From contig NZ_CP031056.1 in the NCBI RefSeq assembly GCF_003345295.1, positions 1 to 64,000 of the forward strand: DNA of 64,000 bases, read 5' to 3'. The translations under genes and the position numbers were made by a program. Positions within the stretch are counted from its first letter, which is position 1; each line of letters begins with the position of its first letter. Below the pieces are notes generated by a model. That model was not told where the DNA came from and made no database searches. It saw only the letters and a program-made list of their open reading frames with translations. Shown piece after piece: positions 26,650 through 35,248 of the stretch. Source of the DNA: Vibrio splendidus (GTDB lineage: Bacteria; Pseudomonadota; Gammaproteobacteria; Enterobacterales; Vibrionaceae).

Positions 26650-27657
26650 TTATAGGGTAACTGGTAAATCCGATACCGAGTTTCTAGTGACCAACGTCGG
26701 CAGCAATTTAAAGTTCACGTCATGTTTTATTTTTTTTAGCTTCTGTAGAGTGAGCTGTACTGCTTCAACGCTCATCTCTTCAATAGGGAAATTAATGGTG
26801 GTCAAACTAGGGGTCAGATAGCGCGCGAAGATGGTGTTATCGAAGCCCACCAGTGATACATCTTTAGGAACAGACAGCCCCTCTTGATGCAACACCTCGA
26901 AGGCGCCAAATGCCATGTGATCATTCGAAGCAAATACTGCTGTGAAATGACACTTACGATTTATCAGCTTCTTCATCGCACTGATGCCAGTCTCTTCAGT
27001 AAAGCCCGCTTCCGAGACTAATGCTTCATCGTATGGCACACCCGCTTCTTCCAAGGCCTTTCGATACCCCTGCAAACGCCCCCTAGCATCTGCTTTATCT
27101 AAAGGCCCGGTAATACACGCGATATCTGTATGTCCCTTTTGCAATAGATATTGAGTAGCGAGTAGCCCCCCGACTTCGTTATCAATATCAATGCAACTCA
27201 TCGCCATTTCTGGGATGAAGCGGTTAATTAAAACCACAGGGGTCCCCTGTTCTTCCAATTCAATTAAATAGTCATCACTGAGCAGTTGAGTGTGAAGAAT
27301 CAAAGCATCAACACGACGCCCCAATAGAAACTCCACCGACTCGCGCTGCCCTTGTTCGGTGTTCGAGCCCGCCGCAACAACAGCGTGGTAACCAAAGCGG
27401 CGTAGGTTTTCTTCTATGCTATGCAAGATGCCTGAATAGAAAGAGCCACCAAGCTCTGGAACAACAACGCCCACACTACCAGTACGACTTGAAGCCAAAG
27501 CTTGAGCGATAGAGTTCGGGCGATAACCCAATTCTTTGATCGCTTTTTCAACCTTTAGCTTCTTGTCATGACTGACTCGGCTAGTGCCATTAATAACCCT
27601 AGACACTGTCGCCTGAGACACACCTGCATGTTCTGATACGTGTTTAATTGTTGCCAC
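26650..27657 (-). CDS. LacI-family regulator of the beta-glucoside operon
   Basis: 335 residues: DNA-binding helix-turn-helix (IKHVSEHAGVSQATVSRVIN) and a GalR/CcpA-like sensor domain. It is the first gene of the operon with binding protein, permeases, GH1, ATPase and GH94, so it is likely to be autoregulated. CG-centred operators upstream (27681-27696, 27781-27794) and in front of the LamB-like porin fit control by this protein. The effector is probably an imported disaccharide. Confidence 0.92.
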   Translation of the reverse strand: MATIKHVSEHAGVSQATVSRVINGTSRVSHDKKLKVEKAIKELGYRPNSIAQALASSRTGSVGVVVPELGGSFYSGILHSIEENLRRFGYHAVVAAGSNTEQGQRESVEFLLGRRVDALILHTQLLSDDYLIELEEQGTPVVLINRFIPEMAMSCIDIDNEVGGLLATQYLLQKGHTDIACITGPLDKADARGRLQGYRKALEEAGVPYDEALVSEAGFTEETGISAMKKLINRKCHFTAVFASNDHMAFGAFEVLHQEGLSVPKDVSLVGFDNTIFARYLTPSLTTINFPIEEMSVEAVQLTLQKLKKIKHDVNFKLLPTLVTRNSVSDLPVTL

Positions 27658-27680
27658 TCGAACCTCGATACTTCATTAGC

Positions 27681-27696
27681 TTGTAACCGCTTACAA
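27681..27696. promoter_or_regulatory. LacI/GalR-type operator 1
   Basis: TTGTAACCGCTTACAA is a 16-bp near-perfect palindrome centred on CG, 24 bp before the LacI start codon. Confidence 0.65.
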
Positions 27697-27728
27697 AACG
27701 ATTATTAAAGAAAGGCGTCTTGGTTGAA

Positions 27729-27742
27729 GTGAGTGTCATCAC
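27729..27742. promoter_or_regulatory. CRP-like site
   Basis: GTGA-N6-TCAC (gtgagtgtcatcac) matches the core of the CRP site. It is located between the two operators, consistent with catabolite activation of the operon. Confidence 0.5.
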
Positions 27743-27780
27743 ACTAAAGTTGGAGGTAAAAAGGCCAGTTGTGGAAATCA

Positions 27781-27794
27781 TGAAAGCGCTTACA
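27781..27794. promoter_or_regulatory. LacI/GalR-type operator 2
   Basis: TGAAAGCGCTTACA has the same half-site pattern as operator 1; centres are 99 bp apart, suitable for DNA looping. Confidence 0.6.
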
Positions 27795-27808
27795 GATTAA
27801 CTTCACGC

Positions 27809-27825
27809 CATGAAACTGTTTCATG
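27809..27825. promoter_or_regulatory. 17-bp perfect palindrome
   Basis: CATGAAACTGTTTCATG is perfectly symmetric around CTG. The first half, with its left flank (gccatgaaact), recurs upstream of the LamB-like porin at 31744-31754. It may bind a second regulator. Confidence 0.4.
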
Positions 27826-28056
27826 AGATTATTGTTCATATTATCAAGATGGCGCTCGGTTACTTGTTCGTCAGATCAAACAAGCCCGCCTAAATCCATT
27901 TTTTGAAAACGTTATTTGATGATGAATCCGCAGCTGACGGCAATATACACGGGGAAAGTGACCTTGTTATTTCAATGGCCTTTCGAAATTGTATGAGAAC
28001 ATTTCACGGTAATTTTTAGCTCAAAGCCTTTTCATCAGAAAAAACCAGATACGAAA

Positions 28057-28082
28057 ACGCCCAGCGGAAGGCTGGGCGTGAA
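28057..28082 (-). terminator. Terminator of the MCP gene
   Basis: Perfect arms acgcccagc (28057-28065) and gctgggcgt (28071-28079), 5-nt loop, followed on the minus strand by TTTTCGT. It lies 27 bp after the MCP stop. Confidence 0.8.
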
Positions 28083-28105
28083 ATCATGGAAGAAATTAAC
28101 TGGCT

Positions 28106-30124
28106 CTAATCTTTGTGATTAGATGATTCCGCTAACTTAAACTCTTGAGTTAATGAGAATTGCTGTTGCGACATGGTTTCAAGCTGTTGACCGTGGGAAA
28201 AAAGCACTTGGGAACGTTGCGAGTTATCTTCAGCCAAGGTGTGTATCTGGCTGATATTTTGAGTGACTTGAGAGGCAACGACTTGATGCTCTGTCGTCGC
28301 GGTCGCAATTTGATGGCTTCTTTGCTCTACTTCGTTGAGAAGATCAGACACTGTCGATATCGAGTGATTAACTTCGCCGGTTTGTTCTACGCATTGAATC
28401 ATCCCCTCCACGCACTGATTGATCTGTTCAACCGCCAGTTTAGAGCTAGTTTGCAACTGCTCGATCTTGTTGTGTATCTCTTGCGTTGATGCATTGGTTT
28501 TGGCTGCTAACACTCGAACCTCATCCGCAACTACAGAGAAACCACGCCCTTGTTCTCCCGCTCGCGCGGCTTCTATTGCCGCATTCAACGCCAGTAGATT
28601 GGTTTGCTCAGAGATCCCAGATATCACATCCAGAATGGACCCAATACTGGCGCTTTCGCTTTCAAGCTGACCAATGGTCGCCGTTGATTCCGCCAGCTTA
28701 TTTTCTAGGTTGCCCATCAATTCGACGCTTTTATTCATGGTCTTTTGCCCATCACTGGAACTGGATACCGCTTCGGTCACTAGCGTTAGAGTTTGGTTGG
28801 CCGCCTGAGTGATCTCCGTCACTGAGCACTCAATTTGTTCCATCGCTGTCGCTACCATCACCGTTTGATTGGTTTGTTCTTGCATCGCTTCACTCAGAGA
28901 ACGGCTGGTGCTTTGGTTTTCAAGGGAAGCTTCCTTTAAACGTGTTGAGGAGTGGCGCATGTTGTCAATCATTTGGGTCAGGTGACTGATCACCAAATTG
29001 ACTTTATCGCTCACCAAACCAAATTCATTATTGGCTTGATAGTGAACCATCACGCTCAAGTCTTTTTTGGCGACTTGGTCTAGTGCACTTTGCAGTAATT
29101 TACTTGGCTTGCGAATCCCTTTAGCGATGTTCAGCCCGATTAGCAGCGCAATAAAAACCGACCCAATAGCAATGATGGCCTGCATCAACAGTGCTTGATG
29201 AGAGAAGTCCATCGACTCGTGATATAAACGTTTAGCCGTGTCTTCCGCATACATAGAAAGCTCATCAAAATGGCTTAACTGCACATCAATAAGCTGGTCG
29301 ATCTCCACTCTTTGCTGAGCAATGCTCTCATGTAGCTTCACGGTTTCCATATGCGTTGACACAGATCCTTGCGCTGAAAATACATGTGAAGCGAGCAGTG
29401 ATAAAGACTGTTTACTGCGGCGTAACAAAGATGAGTCCAGATTATCCAAGTCTGATACAGCTTGTTCGAATCGCTCTTTACGACTTTGTAGACGACGTTC
29501 AACTCCACGAACCTCCGATGACGTTTGCAGAGAGAAGGCTTCATTCGCTTCTGCGGCAATCAAACTCAACTGAACCAACAAGGCTTCTACCGCTTTTTGC
29601 GTGTTACCCGAACTCTTACTCGCCAATTGATTAACCAAGGTGTTATTGAGTTGTCCTACCACAGATTGAAATTGTTCCTGCTCCATCGAACCGAGATCTT
29701 TACTATCCAAATAAGAGACGTATAAGTTCAAGGACTGCTCTACCTTATTGATGGTGGCAACGCCCGTTTCTTCAATATTTTGGAGCATGGGTTCAAGTGG
29801 TGAGCCCGATTCAGCCTTGCCATCAAACCAATTTAACTGCTGCTGATATCGCTCGATATTACTCAAAACGGTTTGTTTCAGCGGTTCGAGCTCATCAATG
29901 TAGTTGGCAGATAAATAGGGAGTAGTACTGCGATTAATGTCCAAAAAACGAATGGTGAGCGTGGAGGATTGGAGCATTAAAGGGGTGGCTTGTTGAGTTA
30001 TGGTTTCGATGTGTGAGGTTATGTTCTTGTTACTGCTAATACTCAACCATGCGCTACCCAGCATGATTACTATCAGCGTGAAGAAACCTAAATAGACTCG
30101 AGACACAATGGAAGAAAGTCTCAT
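28106..30124 (-). CDS. Methyl-accepting chemotaxis protein
   Basis: About 672 residues. A first helix (9-29), a large all-helical periplasmic sensor of roughly 280 residues, a second helix near 310-332 ([15 protein letters not shown]), a HAMP domain ([19 protein letters not shown]) and a cytoplasmic signalling domain follow in order. The signalling tip is [20 protein letters not shown] followed by [15 protein letters not shown]. The start at 30124 has aagga six bases upstream; the longer frame to 30175 lacks this. The long helical sensor resembles the HBM type. It sits between the beta-glucoside operon and the porin, all on the same strand, so it might sense the same substrate or its binding protein. 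Confidence 0.9.
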   Translation of the reverse strand: MRLSSIVSRVYLGFFTLIVIMLGSAWLSISSNKNITSHIETITQQATPLMLQSSTLTIRFLDINRSTTPYLSANYIDELEPLKQTVLSNIERYQQQLNWFDGKAESGSPLEPMLQNIEETGVATINKVEQSLNLYVSYLDSKDLGSMEQEQFQSVVGQLNNTLVNQLASKSSGNTQKAVEALLVQLSLIAAEANEAFSLQTSSEVRGVERRLQSRKERFEQAVSDLDNLDSSLLRRSKQSLSLLASHVFSAQGSVSTHMETVKLHESIAQQRVEIDQLIDVQLSHFDELSMYAEDTAKRLYHESMDFSHQALLMQAIIAIGSVFIALLIGLNIAKGIRKPSKLLQSALDQVAKKDLSVMVHYQANNEFGLVSDKVNLVISHLTQMIDNMRHSSTRLKEASLENQSTSRSLSEAMQEQTNQTVMVATAMEQIECSVTEITQAANQTLTLVTEAVSSSSDGQKTMNKSVELMGNLENKLAESTATIGQLESESASIGSILDVISGISEQTNLLALNAAIEAARAGEQGRGFSVVADEVRVLAAKTNASTQEIHNKIEQLQTSSKLAVEQINQCVEGMIQCVEQTGEVNHSISTVSDLLNEVEQRSHQIATATTEHQVVASQVTQNISQIHTLAEDNSQRSQVLFSHGQQLETMSQQQFSLTQEFKLAESSNHKD

Positions 30125-30242
30125 CGTTATTCCTTGATCTAGTGGCGAAAAAAAAGGGCACAAAAATGTGCCCAAGAATGGAGTTAATTGAAACGTGCCC
30201 TAATCAATCTGCCTTTAGGGCTAAAATGGACAGTATTACTTA

Positions 30243-30334
30243 CTCTTTAAAAGCATAGGTATTTCAACGTATGCTCTTAAAAAGCATGGATATTCGAAAG
30301 TATGGCTCTTTGAAAATATGCCTAATTCAAAGAG
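30243..30334. repeat. Degenerate ~31-bp tandem repeat, about three copies
   Basis: Units beginning ctctttaaaagcat (30243), ctcttaaaaagcat (30274) and ctctttgaaaatat (30306) follow one another. The last one, with flanks, makes a perfect 10-bp inverted repeat (30305-30314 and 30326-30335) directly after the porin stop, so it may act in termination. Confidence 0.6.
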
Positions 30335-30354
30335 CTATTGTTTCTAGCTTGTGA

Positions 30355-31638
30355 TTACCACCAAGCTTCAAACATTGCGCCGAACGCAAGTGTATCTGCA
30401 GTAACCGTTTCAGTTGTGCCTTTAGTCTCCACATCACCCACTGTTGTGTAGAAACGTAGCATTGGACGACTCCAAGGTAGACCACCAAGTGATACGTTTT
30501 GAGATAGCGTGACTTTCCAACCGTTTTTCTCAGAACCATCATCACGATCTTCCATCGCATAGCCCGCTTCTAACCATGTAGAATGCGTGTCATCCCATTG
30601 GTACTGTGGACGAACGATACCAGCGTATTCGCTCTGCTCTGTTGCATCATTACCAGAGATGTCTTTGTACGATATAAGGTAATCAATAATGAATTGATCA
30701 CTCGTTGCGTAATTACCTTCTAAACTTACATAGATAACTTGCTTATCGCCCGCTAACTCAAATACTGAGTTGTCAGCACCGTCAGCGTATTTAGCAACTA
30801 ACTTGTTGGAATCACCTAAGCCAAGAGTTGCACCGATTTGCCATGCATTTTCATCGCTTACTTTATTCCCGATAGTATCGGCTTCTTCAGACGCGAAACC
30901 ATAGTTAGCATACAAATCTAGGTTGCCAATACCAGCATTGATGCCGTGAAGTTTCGACGTAATACCATAACGGCCTGAATCATTACCTAGAGCACCGTCT
31001 TCGCTATCAACCGCACCAACAAAACCCATATCTAGCTTAATGCCACCAAGGTTTAAGTTGTTAAAGCCCGCACCTTGACCATCGTGAGACATCCAGAAGT
31101 AATCGTTCAAACCTTGTTGTGGGCGCTGATGGAAATCACGACCAGCCCATGCGTATAGCTCAGGTTGGCTCTCAACGAAATTAGTGACACCAGCGTACAT
31201 TTTCTTCAAGTTTACGCCGCCAGAAGAACCCCACTGATCGTTGTTCCAATCATCAAGCATGAGCACTACGTCCCACTTCGCGCCGCTATCTGCTTGGAAA
31301 ATTTTTCCTAATTGAAACTCACCGCCGTTGGCTTCGTTACCTAAACGACCAAGAGAGCGGCCTGAGCTACCAACTTCAACATAGCGATTGTCTCCATCCG
31401 AGTAATGTGCGCCGTAACGAGCGTAACCAGAGAATACAATCCCTTCTGGCACTTTCGTGTCTGGAGTCAAAACTGCTGGCTGTTGATCGTTAACATAATC
31501 AATTTCTACAACCTTAGATTCTAACTCTTGAATTCGTTTTTCTAATGCTTCGATATCAGTATCAGCAGCAAAAGAAGAGAGTGAAGCAAGCGACGCCGCC
31601 ACTGCGACTGTTATTGGCAAAAGCTTAAATTTTTGCAT
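30355..31638 (-). CDS. LamB/maltoporin-like outer-membrane porin
   Basis: 427 residues with a signal peptide (VAVAASLASLSSFAA, cleavage near residue 24) and an N-terminal coiled coil (DIEALEKRIQELESKV). A beta-barrel typical of LamB/ScrY carbohydrate porins follows: GYARYGAHYSD, a WAGRDFHQRPQ loop near 165 and a terminal aromatic strand ending EAWW. It lets oligosaccharides through the outer membrane. LacI-type operators in its upstream region resemble those of the beta-glucoside operon, suggesting co-induction. The end of the gene is followed by the degenerate tandem repeat. Confidence 0.92.
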   Translation of the reverse strand: MQKFKLLPITVAVAASLASLSSFAADTDIEALEKRIQELESKVVEIDYVNDQQPAVLTPDTKVPEGIVFSGYARYGAHYSDGDNRYVEVGSSGRSLGRLGNEANGGEFQLGKIFQADSGAKWDVVLMLDDWNNDQWGSSGGVNLKKMYAGVTNFVESQPELYAWAGRDFHQRPQQGLNDYFWMSHDGQGAGFNNLNLGGIKLDMGFVGAVDSEDGALGNDSGRYGITSKLHGINAGIGNLDLYANYGFASEEADTIGNKVSDENAWQIGATLGLGDSNKLVAKYADGADNSVFELAGDKQVIYVSLEGNYATSDQFIIDYLISYKDISGNDATEQSEYAGIVRPQYQWDDTHSTWLEAGYAMEDRDDGSEKNGWKVTLSQNVSLGGLPWSRPMLRFYTTVGDVETKGTTETVTADTLAFGAMFEAWW

Positions 31639-31691
31639 TGTATTTCCCTATTATTTTTTTGAGTTTTCATCGAACAGGGAAATATTAAGCA

Positions 31692-31705
31692 ATGAAAGCG
31701 TTGAA
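31692..31705. promoter_or_regulatory. Possible LacI-type operator (weak)
   Basis: tgaaagcgttgaaa has a perfect left half-site (tgaaagcg) but a degenerate right half. It lies 54 bp upstream of the porin start codon. Confidence 0.35.
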
Positions 31706-31828
31706 AAGTTGGTCGCTGTTCACACTGATAAATCAACTTAAATGCCATGAAACTTTTAGAAAATCCATGATGAAAACTACTGATTTTAGATCAACAGGTT
31801 ATAGTGAAAAATGCGTAAAATATCAGCT

Positions 31829-31842
31829 TGAAATCGCTTTCA
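31829..31842. promoter_or_regulatory. LacI-type operator upstream of porin
   Basis: TGAAATCGCTTTCA is palindromic around CG and fits the pattern TGnAAnCGCTTnCA formed with the operators at 27681 and 27781. Confidence 0.55.
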
Positions 31843-31932
31843 TTTCATCAGTAATGGTGGCGGCTATCACGTAAAAGGGTGCCGAAAGGCAAAGAGAACG
31901 AGGTGTGAATTTGATTGGTTTTCATATATATG

Positions 31933-31970
31933 AAAAACCTCAAAATCTAAGGCAGATTTTGAGGTTTTTT
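31933..31970. terminator. Strong terminator downstream of prolyl oligopeptidase
   Basis: 16-bp perfect arms (31933-31948 and 31954-31969) with a 5-nt loop and T/A runs on both sides. It lies 42 bp after the stop of the leftward peptidase gene. Confidence 0.85.
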
Positions 31971-32011
31971 GGTCTGAGTTAAATACCCAGTTATCTAAAA
32001 CCAAGTATTCG

Positions 32012-34072
32012 CTACAATGAATCTAGAGACTCAATTCCCATATTGAACAGGGTAAATGCGTAGATATCAGCAGTGAGGTCGATAGCTTTACTCAGCGGCA
32101 TACCTGCCCCATGCCCTGCATTGACGTCAATACGGATCATCACTGGCGCGCCACCTTCATGCTTATCTTGCAGCTCTGAAATGAATTTATAAGAGTGAGC
32201 TGGCACCACACGGTCATCATGATCAGCGGTCGTAACAAGAGTCGCCGGATAATCTACGCCGCGCACCACATTGTGTACCGGTGAATAACCAAGCAGGTAT
32301 TCAAACATCTCTTTATTCTGCGCTGACGTGCCGTAATCGTACGCCCAGCCTTCGCCAGACGTGAAGGTGTGGTAACGCAGCATGTCCAACACACCGACCG
32401 CAGGCAGAGCCACTTTGAACAGCTCAGGCCTTTGCGTCATACACGCGCCAACCAACAAACCACCATTAGAACCGCCGCGGATCGCTAACTTATCACTGCA
32501 GGTGTAATTTTCTTCAATTAAGAACTCCGCTGCCGCAATAAAGTCATCAAACACGTTCTGCTTCTGTTGCTGAGTTCCGGCTTTGTGCCACGCCTTACCA
32601 TACTCACCACCGCCACGCAGGTTAGGTACCGCATACACACCACCCAGCTCCAACCAACTGCCGACCGTGCCCGAGAAAGCAGGCGTTAGGCTGACATTGA
32701 AACCACCATAGGCGTACAACATTGTTGGGTTATTGCCATCTAACACGAGTCCCTTCTTATAAGAGATAAGCATCGGAACCTGTGTGCCATCTTTCGAGGT
32801 ATAGAAGACCTGCTTAGATTCGAACTTGTCCGATTCAAAAGGAGACTCAGATCGTTGATAAATTTCTGAGTTACCCGACTCGACATCAAAAGAGAAAATG
32901 GTTGGCGGCGTAACATAGTTGGTAAAGGTGTAATAAAGCTGGGTTTGCTCTTTTTTACCACCCAAGCCACTGGCCGTTCCGAGATCAGGTAAATAGATTT
33001 CACGAACCAGATTGCCTTGGTAATCCAGCTGTTCAATCTTGGACACCACATCGACCATGTAATGAGCAAACAAGTAACCACCGCCCGTGCTGATGTCTAA
33101 TGGCTGTGGCTTTTCGGGAATGATATCGAGCCACTGTTGATTGCGAGTATCAAAGCTCACCACCTTGCCGTTTGGCGCATCGAGGTTGGTGTATAAGATG
33201 AAGACTTCGTCTTGGTTATCGATGAGGTAAGTATCGCTATCCACATGATCAATCAGCGTGTTCAGCGATTGTTCTGGTGAATTTAAATCGATATAGAACA
33301 GTCTGTTACCCGATGTCGACTCTCGCCCTAGGATGATCAAGTAGCGGTCGTCTTCAGTGGTGTAGCCAGATACATAGCGATGCTGCTCGGTATTGTTCTC
33401 ACCAAAGATCACCTTGTCGCTGGCTTGTTCTGTTCCCAACTCATGGAAGTACAGCTTGTGCTGTTCAGTGCGTGCAGAAAGTTGGCTACCGTCTGGCTTA
33501 TCGTAACTAGAGTAATAAAAGCCACGATTACCCAACCAAGAGATGCCGGTGAACTTCGCATCGGTAATTTCGGCTTCAAGCTGCTGTTTAGTATCGGCAT
33601 CAATCACAAAGATCTTGCGCCAGTCGCTGCCGCCCTCGGAGATGCTGTACGCAACTAAACTGTAATCTTTTGAAAACGACACTGAGCCAAGTGATGTGGT
33701 GCCATCTTCCGAGAAGGTATTCGGATCTAAGAAAATCTCTTCTTGTTGCCCTTCTTTCTGACGATAAAGAATACTGTGATTCTGCAGGCCATCATTCTTA
33801 TAGAAGTAGGTGTAGTCGCCTCGCACAAACGGCTGCGAGCTCTTTTTGTAGTCTTGCGCTTTCGCTAATCGCTCTCGCAGTTCTGCGCGATACGGGATTT
33901 GAGCAAGGTAATCGAACGTTACTTCATTTTGACTCGCCACCCACTGTGCGGTTTCATCACTTCGATCATCTTCTAGCCAGCGATAAGGGTCTTCAACTAT
34001 TTGATCAAAATAATCATCGCTGACGATCTGTTTGTTGGTGATTGGATATTGATACTCTTTTGAATAGCTCAT
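32012..34072 (-). CDS. Prolyl oligopeptidase family serine peptidase (S9A)
   Basis: 686 residues: N-terminal seven-bladed propeller and C-terminal alpha/beta hydrolase. The catalytic Ser535 lies in RGGSNGGLLVG, Asp620 in TADHDDRVVPAHS and His654 in VNAGHGAG. It cleaves short proline-containing peptides after Pro. No signal peptide is seen, so it is cytoplasmic. The ATG has aaggat upstream. It is monocistronic, between the porin region and the LysR gene. Confidence 0.93.
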   Translation of the reverse strand: MSYSKEYQYPITNKQIVSDDYFDQIVEDPYRWLEDDRSDETAQWVASQNEVTFDYLAQIPYRAELRERLAKAQDYKKSSQPFVRGDYTYFYKNDGLQNHSILYRQKEGQQEEIFLDPNTFSEDGTTSLGSVSFSKDYSLVAYSISEGGSDWRKIFVIDADTKQQLEAEITDAKFTGISWLGNRGFYYSSYDKPDGSQLSARTEQHKLYFHELGTEQASDKVIFGENNTEQHRYVSGYTTEDDRYLIILGRESTSGNRLFYIDLNSPEQSLNTLIDHVDSDTYLIDNQDEVFILYTNLDAPNGKVVSFDTRNQQWLDIIPEKPQPLDISTGGGYLFAHYMVDVVSKIEQLDYQGNLVREIYLPDLGTASGLGGKKEQTQLYYTFTNYVTPPTIFSFDVESGNSEIYQRSESPFESDKFESKQVFYTSKDGTQVPMLISYKKGLVLDGNNPTMLYAYGGFNVSLTPAFSGTVGSWLELGGVYAVPNLRGGGEYGKAWHKAGTQQQKQNVFDDFIAAAEFLIEENYTCSDKLAIRGGSNGGLLVGACMTQRPELFKVALPAVGVLDMLRYHTFTSGEGWAYDYGTSAQNKEMFEYLLGYSPVHNVVRGVDYPATLVTTADHDDRVVPAHSYKFISELQDKHEGGAPVMIRIDVNAGHGAGMPLSKAIDLTADIYAFTLFNMGIESLDSL

Positions 34073-34083
34073 CGTGATCCTTA

Positions 34084-35001
34084 TTAAAAATAATGTGAAA
34101 TCGTCAGATAGCGAGTTCTGATGTGTTCAATCAACAACTTAATCTTGTTAGGTGGCTGACGAGTGAACGGGTACACCGCATAGATACCGAGCTTCTTGCC
34201 GACCAAATCAGGGAAGATATCCACCAGCTGGCCGTTACGAATATCGTGATAAACAAGACAGCGCGGCACATACGCGACCCCATGACCGCCCAACGCCGCC
34301 TTTCTTAATGCTGTCGCATTATCGGTAGAAAAAGAGCCCGAGACGCGCACTATGTATTTATCGTTATCAGTAAAGCCATCTTTACTATGTAGAAATTGCC
34401 ACTCACTAGCGCCCGTTGTTTGATAAGCGTATTGCAGGCAGTTGTGATCCACCAAATCTTTGGGCTGCATCGGCTTACCGTTTTTGGCGATATAAGACGG
34501 AGAAGCACACACCACCCATTGCGAATCAAGGATATGACGAGCGATTAAACTGGAGTCTTCCAAATAACCCGTTCGAATAACCAAATCAAGGCCATCATCA
34601 ACCAAGTCGACAAAGCGATTGTTAAGTGACATATCGACCGTTAAACCTGGGTGCATATTACAAAACTCGGCAACAGCGTCTGCCAGAATCAAATCTCCCG
34701 AGATAGTAGGCACTGACATTTTGATATGACCACTGACATTTTCACCAAAGCCTGAAACTGCGTCCATAGCCTCTTGAGCCGCCTGCTTCACATTTTTGGC
34801 GCTATGTAACATTGCCTTACCCGCCTCAGTAAGGGTCAATTTACGCGTCGTTCGATACAATAATTGTACGCCTATCTCTTCTTCCAGACGCGCAATTCTT
34901 TTACTAACTACCGAATTCGTAAGGTTATTTTGTTCTGCCACCTTACTAAAGCTACCCAGCTCTACGACCTGTGAAAACAGGATCAAATCGTCTGCTCGCA
35001 T
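34084..35001 (-). CDS. LysR-family regulator of lactate genes
   Basis: 305 residues with the N-terminal winged helix (FSKVAEQNNLTNSVVSKRIARLEEEIG) and a C-terminal sensor domain of two lobes. It is divergent from lldP with 247 bp between, the classical arrangement for a regulator acting on its neighbour. V. cholerae has a LysR gene in the same place next to lldP (from memory, VCA0982). The effector is presumably lactate, which is inference. No clear Shine-Dalgarno sequence precedes the ATG. Confidence 0.88.
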   Translation of the reverse strand: MRADDLILFSQVVELGSFSKVAEQNNLTNSVVSKRIARLEEEIGVQLLYRTTRKLTLTEAGKAMLHSAKNVKQAAQEAMDAVSGFGENVSGHIKMSVPTISGDLILADAVAEFCNMHPGLTVDMSLNNRFVDLVDDGLDLVIRTGYLEDSSLIARHILDSQWVVCASPSYIAKNGKPMQPKDLVDHNCLQYAYQTTGASEWQFLHSKDGFTDNDKYIVRVSGSFSTDNATALRKAALGGHGVAYVPRCLVYHDIRNGQLVDIFPDLVGKKLGIYAVYPFTRQPPNKIKLLIEHIRTRYLTISHYF

Positions 35002-35093
35002 TTGATTATGCCAATTTTGGAATTAATTATTTTCATTATTTCCCTATATCAATAAAAAATAAAGGGGTAAATTCACGCCAAATTAACAAAACA

Positions 35094-35178
35094 ATTACAA
35101 ACACAGCTTTTGGAATCAAATCGATTACAAATACAGCAACTCTAATTACAACAACTGAATCCTCGAGATTCAGATTAC
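35094..35178. promoter_or_regulatory. Iterated ATTACA motifs in the LysR-lldP control region
   Basis: ATTACA starts at 35094, 35123, 35144 and 35173 (spacing 29, 21, 29). The first two are extended by 13/14 identical bases (attacaaaYacagc). A 7-bp hairpin ctgaatc/gattcag (35154-35172) lies between the last two. Confidence 0.4.
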
Positions 35179-35248
35179 ACCTACAAAACCAATAACGTGT
35201 TATTCACTTCAAACATGAACGTTTGAAAACAAGTACGAGGAAGTACCC

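Larger units (their letters stand above)
27658..28105. other. Regulatory region of the beta-glucoside operon
   Basis: Gene-free. It holds two LacI-type operators, a CRP-like site between them, a 17-bp palindrome (27809-27825) and, at the right end, the MCP terminator. The promoter of the leftward operon must lie in the part nearest 27657-27800. Confidence 0.6.
31639..32011. other. Porin promoter region plus bidirectional terminator
   Basis: Gene-free. It contains candidate operators at 31692-31705 and 31829-31842, the gccatgaaact motif at 31744-31754 and a terminator at 31933-31969. Confidence 0.6.

Noticed and set aside
27721..28056. Search for a small ORF or ncRNA in the operon control region
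   Set aside because: No ORF with ribosome site and no terminator-flanked transcript signature apart from the MCP terminator.
13116..31638. Interpretation as a maltose locus because of MalFGK/LamB-like genes
   Set aside because: The enzymes are GH1, GH94 and GH116, all acting on beta-linked substrates; no alpha-glucosidase or MalPQ-like gene is present.
31692..31874. 60-codon plus-strand ORF upstream of the porin
   Set aside because: Lies on the porin control region, covers the candidate operators and has no ribosome site.
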